64,000 bases of DNA from Pseudonocardia sp. MH-G8. Lineage in GTDB: Bacteria > Actinomycetota > Actinomycetes > Mycobacteriales > Pseudonocardiaceae. Made by a program: the position numbers and the translations under genes. How positions within the stretch are numbered: the stretch's first letter is position 1; each line of letters starts with the position of its first letter. The stretch spans positions 61,968-125,967 of the forward strand of contig NZ_NKYF01000028.1 of assembly GCF_002262885.1 (NCBI RefSeq), given 5' to 3'. Below, in pieces: positions 24,738 to 33,448 of this stretch. A model generated the notes under the pieces. It did not search any database. It saw nothing but the letters and a program-made list of their open reading frames with translations, and had not been told where the DNA came from.

Positions 24738-26590
24738 CCGGCGGGCACCATTGCGGGCGCCGCGGCCGGTGCGGCAGCGGGGTTCGGCAGCAGCGCCCTC
24801 GCCCGCCGGCGCACGGCCTCGAGCCGCTCCAGCTCCGCCGTGATCTCCGCGAGCCGCGCCTCCCGCTCGGCGCGGGTGGTCTTCAGCGCGCGTTCGGTGG
24901 CCTGCTGCGACTCCTGCAGCGATCGCTTGAGCTGCTCGGCCTGCCGGGTGAAGTGGTCGCGCAGGTCGCGCTGCACGATGCGCAACCTGTCGCGGGAGTC
25001 CTTGGCCACCTGGAACGTCACGTCGTCGACGTAGCGGCGGACGGCGGCCTTCGCCTCGTTCTGGCGCTTGGTCGTGAGCCGCTTGCGCTCGTCACCGAGG
25101 GACTTGCCGGCCATCGCGATGCCGGCGCCGATCCCGATCGGGTTGAAGATCGAGGCGAACCCGACGACCGTGCCGATCATGCCGAACATGAGCATGCCCA
25201 TGTAACCGCCGCGTAGCCCCGTGAGGGCCTTGTTGCCGATCCCCCAGGTCGCGTCGGTCGGGGCCGCGATCGGCCGCACCGACCGCAGGGCGTCGGTCGG
25301 GTCGTTGCGCAGCGCGGGCAGCAGCTGGTCGCGGTCGGCCGAGAAGTGCTCGGCCACGCGGTGGGCCAGCCACCGGGCACGCTGGGACGCCCAGAGGAAG
25401 TTCGCCGCGGCGGCGCCTGCCACCTCCTGCTGCACCCATGCCGTGAACTGGTCCCACACCTTCGCGGGGTCGCCCCCGGACAGCAGCTCCTCCTCGGCGA
25501 GGCGGCTGATCTCCCGCATGCGGTCGCGCAGGTCGTAGTCGATGTCGGCGTTGAGGTCGGCTACCCCGTCGGCGAGTGTCTGCTGCCAGCGCGCCGACCG
25601 CTCCTTCAGCTCCGTGGCGCGTTCCTGCGCCCTGGCCAGCTCCTGGACGAGCGCACCCACCGCCTCCGGGTTCTGCTGCGCGGAGCGCTCGGCGCGCAGG
25701 TTGCCCGCGATCTGGTCGGTGACGGCGACGACGTCGTGCAGGACGCCGCGGCGCGCCACGCGGTCGGCCTGGCCGAGCACGTTCTTGCGCAGGTGACCGA
25801 TCAGCGGGGGGAACCCCGATTCGGCGTTCAGCTCGGCGTCGCCGGTGAGCACCGCCTCCCACCGCAGGGTCGAGGACACCGGGAACACCCGGGCCGTGAT
25901 CCCGGCTGCCGCGAGGTGCGCGGCGTCGAGCTCGGCGATGCGCCGCCACTCGGGGTAGAGGTCGCACTTGGTGAGGACGCAGGCCACGGTGGGGCACACC
26001 GAGGCCGCGTGCGCGAGGAACTCGAGCTCGGGCGCGGTGTACTCCTGGGAGGCGTCGGAGACGAGCAGCACCGCGTCCGCGGACGGCAGCGCCGACAGCG
26101 TCGCGGCGCCGTGCACCGACTGCAACCCGCCGACGCCCGGGGTGTCGACCAGCTCCATGCCGCCCGCCAGCACCGGTCGCGGGATGCCCACCTCGACGTG
26201 GCTCCAGCCCTCGCGGTTGCCCGGGTTGCCCTGCTCGCAGACGTGGTCGGCGAGCTCGCCGGACGGCACCTCGATCCGTTCGCTGCGCCGCTCGCCGTCG
26301 GGACGATCGTGGCAGCGCACGAGCGTCACCGTCACCGTCTCGGCGTGGTGCACCACCGTGGGCACCGCCGTCGCGACGTCGTCGAACGTCGGGCACACCG
26401 GCACGCCGACCAGCCCGTTGACCAGCAAGCTCTTGCCCTGCTTGAACTCGCCGACGATCAGCACGCGCACCCGGCCGTCGAGCAGCCGGGTACGTGCGGT
26501 GCGCAGCCGCTCGAGCAGGTCCGGCCGGGCGTAGGGCTCGATCGTGGTGAGGGCGAGGCCGAGGACCTCGGCCGGATCGGTGGTGGTCAC
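24734..26590 (-). CDS. IniA-like dynamin family GTPase
   Basis: A 618-aa dynamin-like GTPase. Motifs are Walker A GEFKQGKSLLVN (residues ~47-58), G3 DTPGVGG and G4 TKCDLYPEW. A hydrophobic hairpin near residues 460-500 (MLMFGMIGTVVGFASIF, then IGIGAGIAMAG) fits the membrane-inserting paddle of IniA, followed by a long charged coiled coil and a Pro/Ala tail. The GTG start has AAGGAG 6 bp upstream. IniA of mycobacteria mediates membrane fission and protects against cell-wall drugs. It lies between IniB-like and IniC-like genes as in that operon. Confidence 0.85.
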   Translation of the reverse strand: MTTTDPAEVLGLALTTIEPYARPDLLERLRTARTRLLDGRVRVLIVGEFKQGKSLLVNGLVGVPVCPTFDDVATAVPTVVHHAETVTVTLVRCHDRPDGERRSERIEVPSGELADHVCEQGNPGNREGWSHVEVGIPRPVLAGGMELVDTPGVGGLQSVHGAATLSALPSADAVLLVSDASQEYTAPELEFLAHAASVCPTVACVLTKCDLYPEWRRIAELDAAHLAAAGITARVFPVSSTLRWEAVLTGDAELNAESGFPPLIGHLRKNVLGQADRVARRGVLHDVVAVTDQIAGNLRAERSAQQNPEAVGALVQELARAQERATELKERSARWQQTLADGVADLNADIDYDLRDRMREISRLAEEELLSGGDPAKVWDQFTAWVQQEVAGAAAANFLWASQRARWLAHRVAEHFSADRDQLLPALRNDPTDALRSVRPIAAPTDATWGIGNKALTGLRGGYMGMLMFGMIGTVVGFASIFNPIGIGAGIAMAGKSLGDERKRLTTKRQNEAKAAVRRYVDDVTFQVAKDSRDRLRIVQRDLRDHFTRQAEQLKRSLQESQQATERALKTTRAEREARLAEITAELERLEAVRRRARALLPNPAAAPAAAPAMVPAG

Positions 26591-26620
26591 GGTTGCTCCT
26601 TCACCAGGTGCCGCGGTGGC

Positions 26621-27259
26621 TCAGACGACGACTTCCGCTTCGACGACGCCGGTGTCCTCGCCGGTGTCCTCGGAGGTGTCCTCGCCGAAGTCCTCGGCGG
26701 GCTCGTCCACGGGGTCGGAGGCGGGCTCCTCGGGTGCCGACTCGGGCTCGGCGGCCACCGGGGCAGGCGCCGGGTCGGCGGCGGGGGCCGGCACTCCGGT
26801 GGTCGTGTCGTTGTCCTGGACCACCACCGTGTCGTTGTCCTGGATCGCGGTGACGTCGTTCTCGACCGACTTGTTGAACGAGTCCTCGATGATGGTGATG
26901 TCGTCGTCGGAGTTGAAGGAGTCGTTGATCGTGATGTCGCGGTCGTCGACGGCGAAGGTGTTGTTGATGTTCGTGATGTTGTCCGGGGCGTCGTCGGTGA
27001 CCTGGAAGTTCCGGGTGGTGTTGCTGATCTCCTGCACCGGGTCGTCGCTGCCGGAGCTCGACGACGAGCCACCCTCGTCGGACCGCACCATCCCGCGGTC
27101 GACCATCTGCAGCTGCGCGTCGCGCACGTCCTGGGCGCTCGCGCCCTCGACACCGGCCGTCGCCATGGCGGCCTGTGGGTTCTGCTCGAACTCCGCACGC
27201 GCCTGCGGGTCGCGCATCATGGTGAGCAGGAAGTCGATGATCGATTGCATGGACAGCAC
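26621..27259 (-). CDS. IniB-like protein
   Basis: About 212 aa. A short N-terminal helical domain (MQSIIDFLLTMMRDPQARAE, then NPQAAMATAGVEG) matches the start of IniB proteins. It is followed by a low-complexity region dominated by Asp, Asn, Thr and Ile (repeats such as DITINDSF, DITIIEDSF, NDTVVVQDND) and an acidic Glu/Pro end. The GTG at 27259 has GGAGG 8 bp upstream; ATG 27250 and GTG 27268 are alternatives. It is first of the trio IniB-IniA-IniC. The Asn/Asp-Ile pattern could form a beta-solenoid; function unknown even in mycobacteria. Confidence 0.72.
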   Translation of the reverse strand: MLSMQSIIDFLLTMMRDPQARAEFEQNPQAAMATAGVEGASAQDVRDAQLQMVDRGMVRSDEGGSSSSSGSDDPVQEISNTTRNFQVTDDAPDNITNINNTFAVDDRDITINDSFNSDDDITIIEDSFNKSVENDVTAIQDNDTVVVQDNDTTTGVPAPAADPAPAPVAAEPESAPEEPASDPVDEPAEDFGEDTSEDTGEDTGVVEAEVVV

Positions 27260-27331
27260 GGGTTCCACCTCCGGGATGGGGGGTCGATCCCGGCCCGGTG
27301 GGCCGCACCGGGCCGGGACCGCCTGGACTCG

Positions 27332-27931
27332 TCAGAGGGTTTCGAGCTCGGCCTCGGACTCGGCGTCGGCATCCGCGTCGGCGTCCTGGTCCTGCTCCTG
27401 GTCCTGGTCGCTGTCGTTCTCCTGATCGGTGTCGAAGTCCTGGTCCTGGTCGGAGTCGAAGTCCTGGTCCGCGTCGGCGTCCACGTCGACGTCGGAGTCG
27501 GCGTCCCCACCGCGCCCGCCGGACGCGTCGGCGTCACCGCCGCTCCCGCCGGTCCCGCCGGCCCCGCCGACGCCGACGCCGCTCGCGTCACCGGTGTCGC
27601 CGAAGTTGATGTCGACGCCGTCGCCGTCGCCACCGAGGTCGATCCCGCCGCTGGTGCCGCCCTGGCCGACGCCCGCGCCACCGTCGGCGCTGCCGCCGGC
27701 CCCGCCGACGGCCACACCGCCGTCGCCACCGGCGCCGCCCTCGGTGTTGGTGGCCGTCGTGGTCTGCTGGTCCAGCTGCCCGACCTGGGTCGAGTCCTGC
27801 TCGCCCACCTGGGCGGACTCGTTCTCCTGGTTGGAGTCCTGGTCGGCGAGCTGGTCCTGGTCGATGTCGGAGGTCGCCCTCGCGACGGTGTCCTCGATGA
27901 AGTCCTGGATGTTGAAGCCGGGGCCGGTCAT
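27332..27931 (-). CDS. Acidic low-complexity protein of the Ini-like operon
   Basis: A 199-aa protein, very acidic and repetitive. It starts with a short amphipathic segment (FNIQDFIEDTVARATSDIDQ), then a Gln/Asp-rich part, a Gly/Ala/Asp region (GGAGGDGGVAVGGAGGS) and a C-terminal tract of DADADQDFDSDQDQDF-type repeats. GAGGAG precedes the ATG. It is the promoter-proximal gene of the leftward Ini-like operon, 72 bp before the IniB-like gene. Composition suggests a disordered or calcium-binding surface or scaffold protein, but there is no signal peptide. Function unknown. Confidence 0.7.
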   Translation of the reverse strand: MTGPGFNIQDFIEDTVARATSDIDQDQLADQDSNQENESAQVGEQDSTQVGQLDQQTTTATNTEGGAGGDGGVAVGGAGGSADGGAGVGQGGTSGGIDLGGDGDGVDINFGDTGDASGVGVGGAGGTGGSGGDADASGGRGGDADSDVDVDADADQDFDSDQDQDFDTDQENDSDQDQEQDQDADADADAESEAELETL

Positions 27932-28176
27932 GGTGGTCTCCTCGCAAGGGCAGGGGTGCCGGCTCGACGGCCGGTGCGGAGGAAGTTAGATCCGCACGCC
28001 AGGCCGCGGATCCGGGTTGCCGCCTGTTCGCTGCGGGCTCCTCACCGGGATCCCCCGCCTGCCGGCGTCCGCGAGTAGGGGATTTGCCCGGCTCTTCGCC
28101 GACACCCGTAACGCCGCCCGCGATCCTGGCGTGGTCACCAGAAGGCCAATGGTGGACCGAGCACGGAGGGGGTCCG
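27932..28176. promoter_or_regulatory. Divergent promoter region of Ini-like operon and Hsp70-like gene
   Basis: 245 bp with no gene between the leftward operon (start 27931) and the rightward Hsp70-like gene (start 28177). It must hold both promoters. TAACTT on the leftward strand near 27984-27989 could be a -10 element. No clear long palindrome was seen. The shared region suggests coordinated control of both transcripts. Confidence 0.5.
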
Positions 28177-29859
28177 ATGTCCTACTACGTCGGGGTCGAC
28201 CTGGGGACCACATGCTGCGGGGCGGCGGTCGCCCGCGCGGGCGACCGCCCGGCCGAGGCGGTGCCGCTGGGGGAGCGGTCCGCCGTCGTCGCGTCGGCGC
28301 TGCACGCCGACGAGGACGGCGCCTTCCTGGTGGGCGAGGCGGCGGAGCGACGCGCGTTGTCCGAGCCGGACCGGGTGGTGCGGGGGATCGTGGGGCGCGT
28401 CGGCGACGGCACGCCGGTGTTCGTCGGTCGCACCCCGATCGCCGCGGAGGAGCTGGCGGCCCGGTTCATCGCGCACGTCGTGCGGGAGGTGGCCCGACGC
28501 GAGGGCGGCCCGGCGGACGGGGTGGCCGTGACCCACCCCGCCGGCTGGGGCCCGCACAAGGTGCAGTGCCTGCGCACGGCGCTGACCGGTCAGGGCGTGG
28601 GTCCGTTGCTGATGCTCACCGATCCGGAGGCCGCGGCCGTCGGGCACGTCGGGCAACCCGGCGCCGTCGTCGCGGTCTACGACCTGGGCGGCGGGACGTG
28701 CGACGCCGCGGTGGTGCGCCACGGTGAGGCAGGCGGGGTCGAGCTGCTGGGCCGCCCGGAGAGCGTGGAGCGGCTCGCCGGGATCGACCTCGACGAGCTC
28801 GTGTTCGAGCACGTCCGGCAGAACCTCGGTGCGGCGTGGGACGCGCTGGACCCGACCGATCCCGCGGTCCTCGCAGCCGTCGCCCTGCTGCGCCGGGAGT
28901 GCACGGCGGCGAAGGAGGTGCTCTCGGTCGACACCGAGGTGCAGATCCCGGTGATGGTGCCGGGCGCCCACACCGCCGTCCGGATGGGGCGCGACGAGTT
29001 CGAGGAGCTGATCCGGCCGGTCGTCCAGCAGACCGTCGAGGTGCTGCGGCAGGCCCTGGCGTCGGCCGGCGTGGGAGCGGCCGACCTGACGACGCTGCTG
29101 CTCGTCGGCGGCTCGTCCCGGATCCCGCTGGTCGCGCAGCTGGTCTCGGCCGGGATCGGCAGGCCGGCCGTGGTCGACACCGACCCGAGGGGCGTGGTCG
29201 CCGCAGGCGCGGCGGTGGCGGCCCGGGCCGCGGACGCGGCGCTGTCGACCGCGGCCGCCCCGGTTGCCGCGTCCGTCGCGGAGCCCCCCGCGGCGGACGA
29301 GCAGGAGGCCCAGGCCGGGTGGGTCTCCCCGGACGCCGCGATCGCCCGCCCCGCGAAGGTGGCCCGGCCGTTCTCCGCGGTGCTCCCCGCGGCGTCGGGC
29401 AAACGGACGCTCGTGCTCTCGGGGGTGGCCGGGGTGCTGGTGCTGGCGCTCACCGGCGGCGCCATCGCACTCGCCGCCACGGGGTCCGGGGACCCCGCCC
29501 CCGGTGTCGAACCCACGAGCGCCGCCGTCCCCGCGCCTGCGATCAACGAGGTGGCCGTCCCGCAGGAACCCGACCCGCCCGCTCCGGCCCAGCGCAGGCG
29601 AGCCCCACAGCAGGACCCCGTCGAACGGGAGCAGGCGCCCGCCGAGGAGCGCGCCGCCGATCCACCGGTGGCGGAAGCGCCGGCGACCGACGTGCCGCCC
29701 GAGAAGCCGACGGTCACCGAGACCCCGACCACCACGCCGACGAGGACCACCACCACGACCTCCGGCGACGAGGAGGACACCGAGGGCGGGCCCGAGGAGG
29801 AGGGCGAGGGCGGCAGCGTCGCCCCGGCCGGTGACCCCGCGGAGGGCGCCGGGGGATGA
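28177..29859 (+). CDS. Membrane-anchored Hsp70-like ATPase
   Basis: A 560-aa protein. Residues 1-370 form a DnaK-type ATPase domain: phosphate-1 VGVDLGTTCCGAAVAR, phosphate-2 VYDLGGGTCDAAVV, adenosine loop LLLVGGSSRIPLV. The peptide-binding domain of real Hsp70s is missing. Instead a linker leads to one membrane helix at about residues 410-435 (LVLSGVAGVLVLALTGGAIA) and a ~125-residue Pro/Glu/Thr-rich tail, presumably outside. The ATG has GGAGG 7 bp upstream. It is divergent from the Ini-like operon, so it may sense or energise the same envelope-stress process. Not a classical chaperone. Confidence 0.85.
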   Translation: MSYYVGVDLGTTCCGAAVARAGDRPAEAVPLGERSAVVASALHADEDGAFLVGEAAERRALSEPDRVVRGIVGRVGDGTPVFVGRTPIAAEELAARFIAHVVREVARREGGPADGVAVTHPAGWGPHKVQCLRTALTGQGVGPLLMLTDPEAAAVGHVGQPGAVVAVYDLGGGTCDAAVVRHGEAGGVELLGRPESVERLAGIDLDELVFEHVRQNLGAAWDALDPTDPAVLAAVALLRRECTAAKEVLSVDTEVQIPVMVPGAHTAVRMGRDEFEELIRPVVQQTVEVLRQALASAGVGAADLTTLLLVGGSSRIPLVAQLVSAGIGRPAVVDTDPRGVVAAGAAVAARAADAALSTAAAPVAASVAEPPAADEQEAQAGWVSPDAAIARPAKVARPFSAVLPAASGKRTLVLSGVAGVLVLALTGGAIALAATGSGDPAPGVEPTSAAVPAPAINEVAVPQEPDPPAPAQRRRAPQQDPVEREQAPAEERAADPPVAEAPATDVPPEKPTVTETPTTTPTRTTTTTSGDEEDTEGGPEEEGEGGSVAPAGDPAEGAGG

Positions 29860-29878
29860 GGTCGCCGGCGTCCGTTCC

Positions 29879-30718
29879 TCACCCGGGGCGGCGCGCGACC
29901 ACCGAGAAGGTCAGCGGGATCCGCGGGGCGCCCTCGGGCAACTGCCAGCCCTGCGGGCACGGCACCAGGTCGGGAAAGGCGCGCCAGTCCATGAACGGGT
30001 GCTCGCCGAGCGCCTCGATCACCAGGCCGGCCTCGAGCAGCGCGCCGGTCACCTCGGACAGGTCGTGGCGCCACTCGTGGTTGACGGTGTGGGTGATCGC
30101 CTCGACCGACCCGTCGGTGTAGGTGCCGGCCTCGTCGTAGACGTTCGCGCCGCCGCCGCTGAGGTAGTCGCCGGTCACCTCCCACGGCTCGAAGCCCATG
30201 GCGCCCAGGATCGGGTGGTCGTCCCGGATCACGAAGACCCCGCCCGGTTCGAGCAGGTCGTGGATCGAGCGGCCCCACGCGCGCAGCTCGGGCAGCTACA
30301 CGATGGTGCCGGCGCTGGTGACGACCACCTCGAACCTGCGGTCGATCACCGACGACGCGGCGCGCGCGTCGCCCTCGACCCACGTGACGTCGGCGCCGTC
30401 GGCCCCGGCGATCCGCCGCGCGTGCGCCAGGGAGCCGGGCGACAGGTCCAGGCCGTGGACGTCCACCGCGCCCAGGCGGACCCAGCTGATCGTGTCGGTG
30501 CCGATGTGGCACTGCAGGTGCAGCAGCGACCTCCCGGACACGGTCTCGCCCTTCATGTGCGGCGCGAGGACCGCGACGTCGTTGCGGACGACCTGGGAGA
30601 TCGCCGACCGGTCCGCGAGGAACCCGTCCACGTCGTACATCTGTGACCGCGCGTGGACGTCGGCGCGCTGGTCCCAGTTGGCGCGGTTCGCGGCGATCGC
30701 GGTGTCGAGCTCGGTCAT
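29879..30718 (-). pseudogene. SAM-dependent methyltransferase interrupted by an amber codon
   Basis: A 280-codon frame from the ATG at 30718 to 29879, broken once by TAG at 30296-30298 (codon 141). Before it lies a normal class I methyltransferase core (LLHLQCHIGTDTISWVRLGA, GLDLSPGSLAHARR). After it the same frame continues with LPELRAWGRSIHDLLEPGG and a full C-terminal half. Relatives have a conserved Trp-Leu-Pro at this spot, so a TGG-to-TAG change of one base explains the break. Everything else looks intact, which suggests a very recent loss or a sequencing error. Confidence 0.8.
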
Positions 30719-30753
30719 GGTGCCTGCTTCCGTGCGTGTGATCTGATCGACGG

Positions 30754-31845
30754 GTGCGCGTCGTCGTGATCGGATCCGGCATCTCGGGGGCCGGTGTGGC
30801 CTACCACCTCGCACGCCGCGGGGTCGACGTGATTGTCGTGGACGACGCGCAGGCCGGGCGGGCCACGTCGGCGGGGGCGGGGATCGTCTCGCCGTGGGCC
30901 ACGGCCGACGAGGACCACTTCCGGATCGCCGCGCCGTCGGCGGGCTACTACCCGCAGCTCGTGGCGGCGCTCGCCGAGGACACCCCCGAACCCACGTCCT
31001 ACACCGTCGTCGGTGCGCTCGTCGCGAGTCACGACGGGGACGCGCTGGCGGCGGTCAACCGCCGGGTCGCCGCCCGGACCGGCGCGCACCCCGTGGCAGG
31101 GGAGGGCGCGCTGCTCGACGAGGCGCAGGCCCGGGCGCTGTTCCCGCCGCTCGCGCCCGGGCTGTCCGCCGTGCACGTCAGCGGCGGCGCCCGGGTGGAC
31201 GGGCGGCAGGTCCGGGCGAGCCTGCTCGACGCGGCGCGCCGGCGCGGGGCGCAGCTGCGCACGGGGACGGCCGCGCTGGCCGCGGACGGCGTACGACTGG
31301 ACGGTGCAAGCCTCGAGTCGGACGCCGTGGTCGTCGCGGCAGGAGCGTGGAGCAGGCAGCTGGTGGCGCCGCTCGGGGTGGACCTCCCGGTCGCCCCGCA
31401 ACGCGGGCAGATCACCCACCTGCGCGTCGCGCCCGAGCAGGACACCGCGGCGTGGCCGGTGGTGTCGCCGCAGAGCAGCGGCCACTACCTGCTCGCGTTC
31501 GAGGACTCCCGCGTGGTGGTCGGCGCCACCCGGGAGACGGGCGCAGGCTTCGACCACCGCGTAACCGCCGCCGGGCAGCTCGAAGTGCTCCAGGAGGCGC
31601 TCGCCGTGGCGCCCGGCCTGCGCGACGCCACCCTCCTGGAGACCCGGGTGGGCTTCCGGCCCGCCACACCCGACGGCGAGCCGGTGCTCGGCGCCCTGCC
31701 CGGGCACCCGAACGTCGTGGTGGCCACCGGGTTCGGCCCGAGCGGCCTCACGCTGGCGCCGTACGCAGGCGCGCTGATAGCCGAGCTCGTGCTGGGTGAG
31801 GAGCCCGGTATGGACCTGAGCCGGTGGCGTCCCGACCGCTTCTGA
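30754..31845 (+). CDS. FAD-dependent oxidoreductase (DAO family)
   Basis: A 363-aa flavoprotein with an N-terminal FAD Rossmann motif (VVVIGSGISGAGVAYHLARR) and a DAO C-terminal region (VGFRPATPDGEPVLGALPG, then GFGPSGLTLAPYAG). The family oxidises amino acids or secondary amines (glycine oxidase, sarcosine oxidase, D-amino-acid dehydrogenase); the substrate here is unknown. The GTG at 30754 has no clear ribosome site and lies 35 bp from the divergent methyltransferase start, so the message is probably leaderless. Confidence 0.85.
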   Translation: MRVVVIGSGISGAGVAYHLARRGVDVIVVDDAQAGRATSAGAGIVSPWATADEDHFRIAAPSAGYYPQLVAALAEDTPEPTSYTVVGALVASHDGDALAAVNRRVAARTGAHPVAGEGALLDEAQARALFPPLAPGLSAVHVSGGARVDGRQVRASLLDAARRRGAQLRTGTAALAADGVRLDGASLESDAVVVAAGAWSRQLVAPLGVDLPVAPQRGQITHLRVAPEQDTAAWPVVSPQSSGHYLLAFEDSRVVVGATRETGAGFDHRVTAAGQLEVLQEALAVAPGLRDATLLETRVGFRPATPDGEPVLGALPGHPNVVVATGFGPSGLTLAPYAGALIAELVLGEEPGMDLSRWRPDRF

Positions 31846-31892
31846 CGAACGGCACTCTCGTCGCCACCTAGCCGACGAAAGTGCCGTCGGTC
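31844..31892 (+). terminator. Hairpin terminator after the DAO gene
   Basis: Two 20-nt arms (31844-31863 and 31873-31892) pair with only a few mismatches around a 9-nt loop; both contain the word ACGGCACT. It overlaps the DAO stop codon and lies 15 bp before the next start, so it should separate the two transcripts. Confidence 0.7.
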
Positions 31893-31907
31893 GGGGATGA
31901 TGCGCGC

Positions 31908-33398
31908 GTGGAGCATCTCGACGTCCTGATCGTCGGGGCCGGCATCTCCGGCATCGACGCCGCCTACCGGCTGCAGACCGAGCATCCGCAGCGCACGTAC
32001 GCGATCCTCGAGGCCCGCGACGGCATCGGCGGCACCTGGGACCTGTTCCGCTTCCCCGGCATCCGCTCGGACTCGGACATGTTCACGCTCGGCTTCCCGT
32101 TCCGGCCGTGGGCGGGTTCCACCGCGATCGCCGAGGGCGCCTCGATCCGGCGCTACCTGCAGGACACCGCCGCCGAGTTCGGCATCGACCGGCGCATGCG
32201 TTTCGGCCGCCGGGTCACGGCCGCGTCGTGGTCGAGCCCGGAGCAGCGGTGGGAGGTGCAGGTCACCGGGCCCGACGGCGGCACCGAGCGCTACACCTGC
32301 GACTTCCTGTTCCTGTGCAGCGGCTACTACCGATACGACCAGGGTTACTGCCCGGACCTGCCCGGCATCGACGGGTACCGCGGCGAGGTGGTCCACCCGC
32401 AGCACTGGCCCGAGCACCTGGAGCACGCCGGGAAGCGGATCGTCGTGATCGGCAGCGGGGCCACCGCCGTCACGCTGGTCCCGGCGCTGGCGCAGCGGGG
32501 TGCCGAGGTCACGATGCTGCAGCGCTCCCCGAGCTACGTCATCGCGCTGCCCGGCACCGACCGCCTCGCGCAGCGGCTGACGTCGCGGCTGGGCCACCGG
32601 ATCGTGCGCTGGAAGAACATCCTCGTGACCTCGGCGTTCTACCAGCTGGCCCGGCGCGCCCCCGCCGTGGCGAAGCGGGTGCTGCGCGCGGGGCTCGAGC
32701 GCCAGATCCCCGAGCGCGAGGTCATCGACCGCGACTTCACACCTCGCTACCAGCCCTGGGACCAGCGGTTGTGCGTGGTGCCCGACGGCGACCTGTTCGA
32801 GGCGATGCGGTCGGGCCGCGCCCACGTCGTCACCGACACCATCGCGGGCTTCACGGCGGGCGCGGTCCGCCTCGCGTCCGGTCGGGAGCTGCCCGCCGAC
32901 GTCGTCGTGACGGCGACCGGCCTGCAGTTGCAGGTCGGGGGTGGGATGCGGATCGACGTGGACGGCACGGAGATCGACCCCGGCCGCACCGTCGCCTACC
33001 GCGGCTGCCTGCTGTCGGGCGTGCCGAACCTCGCGCTGTGCATCGGCTACGTCAACGCCTCCTGGACGTTGCGGGCCGACCTCACGGCGCGCTACGTCTG
33101 CCGGCTGCTCGCGCACATGGACGCCCACGGCTACCGCTGCGCCACCCCGGAGCACGACGGTCCGGCCACCGCCCGGCCGCTGCTCGCACTCAACTCGGGC
33201 TACGTGCGGCGCGCGGCCGACGTCCTGCCCAAGCAGGGCAGCGCGGATCCGTGGGTGCTGCGGCAGAACTACCCGCTCGACCTGCTCGCCACCCGGTTCG
33301 GCGACGTCACCCGGGACATGGTGTTCACCGCCCGCCCGATGCGCCGTTCCCCGGTCGCGGTGGATTCCCTGCGCCCGGACGGGCACAGACCGTCATGA
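31908..33398 (+). CDS. ethA: EthA-like Baeyer-Villiger monooxygenase
   Basis: A 496-aa flavin monooxygenase. It has the FAD motif VLIVGAGISGIDAAYRLQ, the block GGTWDLFRFPGIRSDSDMFT, the NADPH motif VIGSGATAVTLVPALA and the Baeyer-Villiger fingerprint YRGEVVHPQHWP (FxGxxxHxxxWP with Tyr first). These blocks and LCSGYYRYDQGY closely follow mycobacterial EthA, which oxidises ketones to esters and activates ethionamide. The GTG at 31908 is chosen; a GTG at 31881 lies inside the terminator hairpin. No EthR-type repressor is adjacent. The natural ketone substrate is unknown. Confidence 0.88.
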   Translation: MEHLDVLIVGAGISGIDAAYRLQTEHPQRTYAILEARDGIGGTWDLFRFPGIRSDSDMFTLGFPFRPWAGSTAIAEGASIRRYLQDTAAEFGIDRRMRFGRRVTAASWSSPEQRWEVQVTGPDGGTERYTCDFLFLCSGYYRYDQGYCPDLPGIDGYRGEVVHPQHWPEHLEHAGKRIVVIGSGATAVTLVPALAQRGAEVTMLQRSPSYVIALPGTDRLAQRLTSRLGHRIVRWKNILVTSAFYQLARRAPAVAKRVLRAGLERQIPEREVIDRDFTPRYQPWDQRLCVVPDGDLFEAMRSGRAHVVTDTIAGFTAGAVRLASGRELPADVVVTATGLQLQVGGGMRIDVDGTEIDPGRTVAYRGCLLSGVPNLALCIGYVNASWTLRADLTARYVCRLLAHMDAHGYRCATPEHDGPATARPLLALNSGYVRRAADVLPKQGSADPWVLRQNYPLDLLATRFGDVTRDMVFTARPMRRSPVAVDSLRPDGHRPS

Positions 33399-33448
33399 TC
33401 CGCGGTATCGGTTGTCCGTGGTCCTCGGCGAGGCTGTTGCCCGATCGT
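33396..33448. repeat. Left arm of a 53-bp inverted repeat
   Basis: Begins at the stop codon of the monooxygenase gene. Its core GGTATCGGTTGTCC and its end GAGGCTGTTGCCCGATCGT recur in inverted orientation at 33894-33946, with a divergent 6-bp stretch and a few single mismatches between them. Confidence 0.8.

Noticed and set aside
21495..29859. Calling the dynamin block a proven anti-phage system
   Set aside because: Dynamin-like proteins occur in defence islands, but no other defence genes are near and the IniBAC likeness favours envelope stress. Kept only as a possibility.
30296..30298. Programmed amber decoding in the methyltransferase
   Set aside because: No pyrrolysine genes or readthrough context were seen, and a one-base change from a conserved Trp codon explains the stop more simply.
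31881..31907. GTG at 31881 as the start of the EthA-like gene
   Set aside because: It lies inside the terminator hairpin and adds residues not found in EthA; the GTG at 31908 aligns with the family start.
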